Source of the DNA: Cryomorphaceae bacterium
GTDB lineage: Bacteria > Bacteroidota > Bacteroidia > Flavobacteriales > Schleiferiaceae
Direction of reading: 5' to 3'
DNA: 6,356 bases
Assembly (NCBI GenBank): GCA_003445735.1
Contig: DMCR01000061.1
Coordinates: forward strand, 1-6,356
Shown here: positions 1 through 4,478 of the stretch, piece after piece
Layout: each line of letters starts with the position of its first letter
How positions within the stretch are numbered: position 1 is the first letter of the stretch
The notes under the pieces: generated by a model
The model's database searches: none
The model's input: only the letters and a program-made list of their open reading frames with translations
What the model was told of the DNA's origin: nothing
Translations under genes and position numbers: made by a program

Positions 1-412
1 CACTGAGTAAATCGCCACGTGTTTTGCGAATGTGTTGAAGCCCGAACTCATTGAGTAGTTCCTCCAGGCGCTCCGCCTGTTCCTCCTTGCTCAAAGAAGT
101 CATTTCCAATACGCCCTTGATGTTGTCCTCCACACTAAGTTTGCGAAATACAGAGGCCTCTTGGGCCAAATACCCAATTCCCATCTGCGCGCGCTTGTAC
201 ATCGGAAGTTTTTCTATCTGCGTGCCATCGAGTAGTATGTTTCCACTGAAGGGACGAATAAGACCCACCACAGTATAAAAGCTGGTTGTTTTACCAGCAC
301 CGTTCGGCCCAAGAAGACCCACAATCTCGCCTTGGTTCACCTCAAAACTCACATCGTTAACCACGGTGCGAGAGCGGTACTTCTTGACAATATTTCTTGC
401 TTCTAACTTCAA
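1..412 (-). CDS. lptB: LPS export ABC transporter ATP-binding protein LptB (N-terminal 137 residues, cut by window edge)
   Basis: LptB is the cytoplasmic ATPase of the LptB2FG complex, which extracts lipopolysaccharide from the inner membrane and drives it to the outer membrane. The visible part opens MKLEARNIVKKY. It carries a Walker A at residues 35-43 (GPNGAGKTT) and a Q-loop glutamine at Q84 within YLAQEASVF, a motif typical of LptB rather than of ABC ATPases in general. The window ends at residues GDLLS, exactly where the LSGGE signature should start, so signature, Walker B and H-loop are not visible. About 100 residues of a usual ~240 are missing through truncation by the window, not damage. 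The start is inferred to be TTG at 412-410: it gives the expected family N-terminus, no ATG in frame fits better, and it overlaps the tatC stop codon, which suggests translational coupling. Other ABC ATPases are possible but less likely. Confidence 0.9.
   Translation of the reverse strand, partial: MKLEARNIVKKYRSRTVVNDVSFEVNQGEIVGLLGPNGAGKTTSFYTVVGLIRPFSGNILLDGTQIEKLPMYKRAQMGIGYLAQEASVFRKLSVEDNIKGVLEMTSLSKEEQAERLEELLNEFGLQHIRKTRGDLLS
409..412 (-). other. tatC stop / lptB start overlap (TTGA)
   Basis: Read on the minus strand, TTGA holds the lptB start codon TTG (412-410) and the tatC stop codon TGA (411-409). This is the same geometry as the common ATGA overlap. It implies that a ribosome finishing tatC can re-initiate on lptB. 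No strong Shine-Dalgarno lies upstream, only a weak AAAAAGG tract inside the last tatC codons. Confidence 0.7.
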
Positions 413-1224
413 ACTTTAGCGGCCTTTTTTCTTTTCAAAACTCTACGGCTCACAAAAATGCTCACTTGGTACAATACTAGGATTGGCAAAGTGACCAATA
501 CTTGTGAGGCAATATCTGGAGGCGTAATAATGGCACTGAGTAGTAGAATTCCTACAATGGCATGTCTGCGGTAATTCTTTAACAGTATTGGGGTAACAAC
601 GCCCACTTTGGACAGAAAGTATACTGCAATAGGCAATTGGAATAAGATTCCTGTCGCCAATGTGACCGAGCTCACCATGCTAATGTAGGAGGTCAGGTCT
701 ATTCTATTCACAACCTCTGCACTCACTGCGTAGGTCCCTAAGAATTGGACACTCAAAGGAACAATGACATAGTACCCAAAGAGCACGCCAGCTACAAATA
801 ATAGCGTGGTAAAGACTATAACGCCGCGGCTGCTTTTCTCCTCATTCTGATGCAGGCCGGGCTTGATAAATCGCCAAATTTCCCAGAATACATAGGGGAA
901 ACCGATAATCAGCCCTGCCACCAAACTTACCCAGAGGTGCATCTGAAATTGGCCACTCATGCGCATATTCAAAAGTTCGAACGGCACCTCATCAAAGCAA
1001 AAGACATCGCCGCCGAAGTAACGAGACAACCAACAAAAGAACGTATAGGTCGGGAAATCAGGTTGTTTCGGGCCAAAGATAATTTGATCAAAAATGATTG
1101 CCTTGCCCAAGAATGCAAAGACAGAAAATATCACGACCATAATAGAGGATCGCATCAAATGCCAACGGAGCTCACCAAGGTGCTCCATAAAGCTCATACT
1201 GTTCTTGTCGTTGTGCTTATTCAT
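409..1224 (-). CDS. tatC: Sec-independent (Tat) protein translocase subunit TatC
   Basis: TatC is the multispanning inner-membrane core of the twin-arginine translocase. It binds the RR signal peptide and recruits TatA to export folded proteins. The 271-residue product shows about six hydrophobic segments (roughly 24-43, 95-117, 133-156, 178-203, 220-235, 240-258). The N-terminal EHLGELR motif (14-20) matches the cytoplasmic signal-binding region, as does the first cytoplasmic loop FIKPGLHQNEE (119-129), where E128 aligns with E. coli E103. The C-terminal AIITPPD (231-237) is also characteristic. The periplasmic loop between TM1 and TM2 holds two cysteines, C64 and C76. The family's TM4 glutamate (E. 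coli E170) is Q196 here. The ATG at 1224 places EHLGELR at the usual distance from the start. No tatA or tatB is in the window, so the partners must lie elsewhere. The gene is first in a unit with lptB, and its stop codon overlaps the lptB start. Confidence 0.96.
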   Translation of the reverse strand: MNKHNDKNSMSFMEHLGELRWHLMRSSIMVVIFSVFAFLGKAIIFDQIIFGPKQPDFPTYTFFCWLSRYFGGDVFCFDEVPFELLNMRMSGQFQMHLWVSLVAGLIIGFPYVFWEIWRFIKPGLHQNEEKSSRGVIVFTTLLFVAGVLFGYYVIVPLSVQFLGTYAVSAEVVNRIDLTSYISMVSSVTLATGILFQLPIAVYFLSKVGVVTPILLKNYRRHAIVGILLLSAIITPPDIASQVLVTLPILVLYQVSIFVSRRVLKRKKAAKV

Positions 1225-1319
1225 AAATTTTTCGAGGTCAAAAATCCGAAAAACAATCTTTAGTACCTTCGAAAACCTCTGAAAAATCCCTTATATTAAA
1301 GAACCAAAGTACAAGCAGC
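1225..1319. promoter_or_regulatory. Divergent intergenic region between tatC and recQ
   Basis: These 95 bases must hold the promoters of both the leftward tatC-lptB unit and the rightward recQ gene. I see no exact Bacteroidota -7 element (TAnnTTTG). The nearest candidates are TATATTAA at 1292-1299 for recQ and, on the minus strand, TACTTTGG at 1311-1304 for tatC, whose spacing is one base too short. An 8-base direct repeat AAAAATCC occurs at 1240-1247 and 1282-1289, which is weak in such A-rich DNA. Neither start has a convincing Shine-Dalgarno. That promoters lie here is inferred from gene orientation; their exact positions are not supported. Confidence 0.45.
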
Positions 1320-3491
1320 ATGTCTACCAATTGGGAGCATCAGCTCAAACACCATTTTGGCTTCTCGGATTTTAAAGGTAACCAGCAAGCAATCATTGAA
1401 AGTATTAGCGGCGGTAAAGATACTTTTGTTATCATGCCGACAGGAGGAGGAAAGAGCCTCTGTTACCAATTGCCCGCACTTGCAGCTGAAGGCACTGCTA
1501 TAGTGGTAAGCCCACTGATCGCCTTGATGAAAAATCAGGTGGACGCTATTCGCGGACATTCCGAAGCAGACAGCGTGGCCCACGTGTTAAACAGTTCTTT
1601 GACGAAAAAAGAATTGGACCAAGTACACAAAGACCTCATAGCAGGAAAGACCAAATTGCTTTACGTCGCACCAGAATCGCTTAACAAAAACAGCAACATC
1701 CAACTCCTCAAGCAGATCACCATCAGTTTTTTTGCCATTGATGAGGCACATTGTATTTCAGAGTGGGGACACGATTTCCGCCCCGATTACCGCACTATTA
1801 AAGAGAGTATCAAAGCGCTAGGGCGTAGGCCCATCATCGCCCTCACAGCGACCGCAACACCAAAAGTCCAAGCAGATATTATCAAGACCATGGGCATGGA
1901 CGAGCCGGATATTTACCTCAGTAGCTTTAACAGGCCCAACCTTTATTATGAGGTACGCCCAAAACGCGATATCGATCACGATATCATCAAACTTTTAAGC
2001 CAGAATAAAGGTAAGAGCGCCATCGTCTATTGTCTTTCGCGTCAGAAAGTAGAGGATTTAGCTGAACAATTGGTCGTGAATGGCATCAATGCACTTCCTT
2101 ACCATGCCGGTTTAGAAGCTGCCAAACGCGTAAAGCACCAAGATGCCTTCCTCAATGAAGATTGCGATGTCATAGTGGCAACCATTGCTTTTGGGATGGG
2201 AATCGATAAGCCCGATGTACGATTCGTTTTGCACTACGATATGCCTAAAAGCTTGGAAAGCTATTACCAGGAAACCGGACGTGCAGGACGCGACGGAGGC
2301 GAAGGAAGCTGTATCACATACTTTGATATCAAAGACATCGAACGCCTGGCGAAATTCTTGAGCAAAAAGCCCGTCAGCGAACAGGAAATAGGCCGTCAAC
2401 TCCTCGAAGAAGCTACCGGTTATGCCGAGGCCGCCATTTGTAGACGACGCGTACTCCTGCACTACTTCGGAGAATCGTTCCATGAAGATAATTGTGAGAA
2501 GATGTGTGATAACTGCCGTCACGAAAGAGAGAAGGTTGATGCCAGCCGCGAGCTTTTAGACGTGATTTCATGTATCAACGAGACGCACGGTAAATTTAAG
2601 ACCTCGGAAGTCATCAACATTTTGCGTGGCTCCATGACAGCTATACTATCGCAAAATAATGCCGACCAGTTAGAAAATTGGGGCAAGCATAAAGGCAAAT
2701 CCGAAACCCACCTGCGTGCCGTCATCCGTCAAGGGATTATCCGTCACTACCTCGAGAAAAACATCGAATCCTATGGAACGGTCCAAGTCACCGAGAAAGG
2801 AAATACACGTAAATTACCGAAGGCATTCCGGGTTAGAAAAGAATTAGACTATACGACCTTGAACAGTGGCGTCAATGAGACGAAAAATGTCGTCGCAAGT
2901 GACCAGGGGCTTCTCAGTATCCTCAAAAACCTGAGGAAGAAGATCGCCAATAGTAAGGGCGTTCCTCCGTATGCTGTTTTTGCAGAAAACTCTCTGAGTG
3001 AAATGGCCACTATCTATCCTTGTACACTTGACGAATTGAAAAACATTCAAGGGGTCGGTGAAGGGAAAGCTAAGAAATTTGGACAACCTATGGTGGACGC
3101 TATTGCCGCCTATGTGGAAGAAAACGACATCGATCGTCCACAGGACATGGTCTTTAAGAGCGTGGCAAATAAGAGTGCGTTGAAGGTTTATATTATCCAA
3201 AGCACAGACCGCAAACTGCCATTCGACGATATTGCCAGCGCCAAAGGATTGAAGATGGCACAGCTCATTGAAGAAATGGAAAGCATCGTCTTGAGCGGCA
3301 CCAAGATCAACTTCGATTATTACCTCGAAGACATCATGGACGAGGACAGCATAGAAGAGGTATTCGACTTTTTAACCGAAGAGTGCGAAGAAGGCTCTAT
3401 GAATGAACTTCTCGAAGAATTTGGAGAGGATTATGACGAGCAAGAACTGCAACTGCTCAGGTTGAAATTCTTCTCGGATGTAGCGAATTAG
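1320..3491 (+). CDS. recQ: ATP-dependent DNA helicase RecQ
   Basis: RecQ is a 3'-5' superfamily 2 DNA helicase used in recombination, replication-fork repair and suppression of illegitimate recombination. All helicase motifs are visible: motif I MPTGGGKS (39-46, Lys45), motif Ia VVSPLIALMKNQ, motif II DEAH (141-144) followed by the aromatic-rich loop ISEWGHDFRP, motif III TATAT (176-180), motif V ATIAFGMGIDKPD, and motif VI QETGRAGRD (317-325). A zinc-binding site uses C374, C392, C396 and C399. A winged-helix RQC region (about 405-510) and an HRDC domain (about 526-602) follow. Residues 612-723 form an extra segment, beyond the ~610 residues of E. coli RecQ, that resembles the helix-turn-helix tail of Bacteroidota RecQ proteins and is strongly acidic near the end. 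The frame is intact. The ATG at 1320 puts motif I at the usual depth. The gene stands alone and ends in a terminator. Confidence 0.97.
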   Translation: MSTNWEHQLKHHFGFSDFKGNQQAIIESISGGKDTFVIMPTGGGKSLCYQLPALAAEGTAIVVSPLIALMKNQVDAIRGHSEADSVAHVLNSSLTKKELDQVHKDLIAGKTKLLYVAPESLNKNSNIQLLKQITISFFAIDEAHCISEWGHDFRPDYRTIKESIKALGRRPIIALTATATPKVQADIIKTMGMDEPDIYLSSFNRPNLYYEVRPKRDIDHDIIKLLSQNKGKSAIVYCLSRQKVEDLAEQLVVNGINALPYHAGLEAAKRVKHQDAFLNEDCDVIVATIAFGMGIDKPDVRFVLHYDMPKSLESYYQETGRAGRDGGEGSCITYFDIKDIERLAKFLSKKPVSEQEIGRQLLEEATGYAEAAICRRRVLLHYFGESFHEDNCEKMCDNCRHEREKVDASRELLDVISCINETHGKFKTSEVINILRGSMTAILSQNNADQLENWGKHKGKSETHLRAVIRQGIIRHYLEKNIESYGTVQVTEKGNTRKLPKAFRVRKELDYTTLNSGVNETKNVVASDQGLLSILKNLRKKIANSKGVPPYAVFAENSLSEMATIYPCTLDELKNIQGVGEGKAKKFGQPMVDAIAAYVEENDIDRPQDMVFKSVANKSALKVYIIQSTDRKLPFDDIASAKGLKMAQLIEEMESIVLSGTKINFDYYLEDIMDEDSIEEVFDFLTEECEEGSMNELLEEFGEDYDEQELQLLRLKFFSDVAN

Positions 3492-3520
3492 AAAAAAAGC
3501 CCGCAGATGCGGGCTTTTTT
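3492..3520. terminator. Bidirectional intrinsic terminator between recQ and the convergent small-protein gene
   Basis: A perfect GCCCGC (3499-3504) / GCGGGC (3509-3514) stem closes over a four-base AGAT loop. It is flanked by seven A on the left and six T on the right, so it has a GC stem followed by a U-run in either direction. It begins directly after the recQ stop codon. The stop codon of the leftward 47-residue gene (3521-3519) overlaps its right edge, so one hairpin can end both convergent transcripts. Confidence 0.93.
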
Positions 3521-3662
3521 AGTTTTTGAAGTAGAATTCTAAATCTTGCGGGCTGCTAGATAATAACAGGTTTGCTGTGACTTTGCTGAATTCTAGAATG
3601 CTTTGGATGGTTTTTTCAGACGCTCCCACGTCCAAGTTTTCATAGGGTAAGGTTTTCGCCAT
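3519..3662 (-). CDS. Small hypothetical protein, 47 residues, downstream of the sigma factor
   Basis: I do not recognise this protein and assign no function. It starts ATG (3662-3660), begins MAKTLPYENLDVGASEKT, continues with a probable amphipathic helix around ILEFSKVTANLLL (22-34), and ends LEFYFKN before TAA (3521-3519). It has no cysteines, no membrane segment and no signal peptide, so a classical membrane anti-sigma factor is unlikely. Three points favour a real gene: it lies in the same direction as the sigma gene, 66 bases downstream; its stop codon abuts a terminator that also works leftward; and its composition is protein-like rather than random. An inverted repeat ends two bases before its start and could act in translation control. 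No separate promoter is visible, so co-transcription with the sigma gene is the simplest view. The alternative is an untranslated 3' tail of the sigma transcript. Confidence 0.62.
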   Translation of the reverse strand: MAKTLPYENLDVGASEKTIQSILEFSKVTANLLLSSSPQDLEFYFKN

Positions 3663-3664
3663 AG

Positions 3665-3683
3665 TGTATCTGTTAGTGATACA
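3665..3683. repeat. Inverted repeat TGTATC-N7-GATACA next to the small-protein start
   Basis: Perfect six-base arms TGTATC (3665-3670) and GATACA (3678-3683) flank a seven-base spacer. In the leftward transcript the hairpin would end two bases before the ATG of the 47-residue gene, inside the ribosome footprint. There is no U-run after it, so it is not an intrinsic terminator. It could also be a protein-binding site, or chance, since the arms are short and AT-rich. Confidence 0.45.
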
Positions 3684-3728
3684 TCAATAACGGCACTTAT
3701 TTCTGCTTCGTATATCCTACTTAGATTT

Positions 3729-4313
3729 TTATTGTTCCAGGCTGATATTGTGCTGCGCCATCAGCTTTTGAATGTTACTGATTGCGTAACGCATGCGACC
3801 TAAAGCGGTATTAATACTCACCCCTGTTTCTTCTGCAATGTCTTTGAAACTATATTCACAAAACATACGCAGGTGAAGGACCTTTCTCTGTTCTTCCGGC
3901 AAAAAATCAATCAATTTGCGAAGATCTTCATTGATTTGGACTTCGATCCAATTAGCCTCTAGTGGACGATCTGATTCACCATAGGTATCGAATACCGTAT
4001 ACTCACCAGTGCAACGAACTTCCTTTTTACGCGTTTCTCGACGGAAAAAATCTAGTGTGGTATTGTTGGCAATACGCAAAGCCCAAGGCAGGAACTTTCC
4101 TTTCTCCTCGTAATTCGACTTACGCAAGGATTTGATAATCTTAATGAAGGTTTCTTGAAACAAATCATCTGCAATGTCCTGATTTTGGACCTTGGAGTAA
4201 ATCTGTAAAAAGATGCGTTTTTGATGTCTTCGGATTAACACCTCTAAAGCACGCTCGTTTCCGCTACGGTAGAGTTCCACAAGAATGTGGTCCTCACTCT
4301 GATTTAACATCAT
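3729..4313 (-). CDS. Sigma-70 family RNA polymerase sigma factor, ECF type
   Basis: This 194-residue protein has the two-domain layout of an extracytoplasmic-function sigma factor, which directs RNA polymerase to a specific promoter set. Region 2 spans about 21-95, with core-binding DIADDLFQETFIKIIKSL (46-63) and the -10 recognition helix FLPWALRIANNTTLDFFRR (74-92). Region 4 spans about 130-185, with LPEEQRKVLHLRMFCEYSF and the helix-turn-helix DIAEETGVSINTALGRMRYA (158-177) that reads the -35 element. There is no region 1.1 or region 3, as expected for the ECF group. Two adjacent Met codons (4313 and 4310) could each start it; the first is chosen. No anti-sigma factor with a membrane segment is adjacent; the only downstream partner is the 47-residue gene. 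The combination of GKFLPWALRIANN and SINTALGRMRYA resembles a sigma factor widespread in Bacteroidota, by memory only. The regulon cannot be read from the sequence. The gene is transcribed divergently from uvrA. Confidence 0.92.
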   Translation of the reverse strand: MMLNQSEDHILVELYRSGNERALEVLIRRHQKRIFLQIYSKVQNQDIADDLFQETFIKIIKSLRKSNYEEKGKFLPWALRIANNTTLDFFRRETRKKEVRCTGEYTVFDTYGESDRPLEANWIEVQINEDLRKLIDFLPEEQRKVLHLRMFCEYSFKDIAEETGVSINTALGRMRYAISNIQKLMAQHNISLEQ

Positions 4314-4390
4314 AAATTCAAATTTTAGCGTAGCAGTTTCTCTATAAGCAATACTTTTTTAGTGTTTACTAGGACTAATATAGGTTAAAC

Positions 4391-4411
4391 TTCCAAATAC
4401 CGTTCCAAATA
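4391..4411. repeat. Direct repeat TTCCAAATA x2, 12-base period
   Basis: TTCCAAATA occurs at 4391-4399 and exactly again at 4403-4411, separated by CCG. The copies sit about one helical turn apart and roughly 50-70 bases upstream of the likely uvrA transcription start. That arrangement suits a regulator binding as a tandem dimer, but the binding protein is unknown and the function is inference. Confidence 0.5.
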
Positions 4412-4439
4412 TTCAAAGCTTTAACGGTTTTTCACAAAC

Positions 4440-4458
4440 AAGTAAAGGATTACTTTTG
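4440..4458 (+). promoter_or_regulatory. Probable uvrA promoter, -7 element overlapped by a dyad
   Basis: TACTTTTG at 4451-4458 is an exact match to the Bacteroidota -7 consensus TAnnTTTG and would start transcription near 4463-4465, leaving a leader of about 15 bases before uvrA. The upstream -33 box is weak: a T-run around 4428-4432 at the right distance lacks the final G of TTTG. A perfect dyad AAGTAA (4440-4445) / TTACTT (4450-4455) overlaps the -7 element and could be an operator. Confidence 0.55.
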
Positions 4459-4478
4459 TTGTTTATCCCTATTTGCTC

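Larger units (their letters stand above)
4314..4478. promoter_or_regulatory. Divergent intergenic region between the sigma factor gene and uvrA
   Basis: This 165-base AT-rich gap should carry promoters for both directions. It contains the uvrA promoter element at 4451-4458, a 9-base direct repeat (4391-4399 and 4403-4411), a dyad ACCGTT (4399-4404) / AACGGT (4423-4428) with an 18-base spacer, and the 8-base palindrome AAAGCTTT (4415-4422). I could not place a promoter for the sigma gene. I see no open reading frame of note in it. Confidence 0.6.

Noticed and set aside
51..278. Plus-strand ORF of 75 residues at the left end
   Set aside because: It is antisense to lptB, whose Walker A and Q-loop motifs confirm the minus-strand gene.
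1173..1182. CACC-AA-GGTG palindrome inside tatC
   Set aside because: It has four-base arms within the codons for the conserved EHLGELR motif, so protein conservation explains it.
850..1263. Plus-strand ORF of 137 residues antisense to tatC
   Set aside because: It mirrors the tatC coding sequence, has no recognisable domain, and tatC is clearly the real gene. The overlapping ORF at 1094-1282 is rejected for the same reason.
2112..3200. Minus-strand ORFs of 68 to 136 residues within recQ
   Set aside because: They lie antisense to conserved RecQ motifs and show no domain; they are by-products of the recQ codon pattern.
3534..3595. Direct repeat GAATTCTA at 3534-3541 and 3588-3595
   Set aside because: Both copies encode Leu-Glu-Phe in the small protein, so codon choice and chance explain them.
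4319..4327. Minus-strand TAAAATTTG as a -7 element for the sigma gene
   Set aside because: The TA to TTTG spacing is one base too long, and the element lies only five bases before the start codon, leaving no room for a leader.
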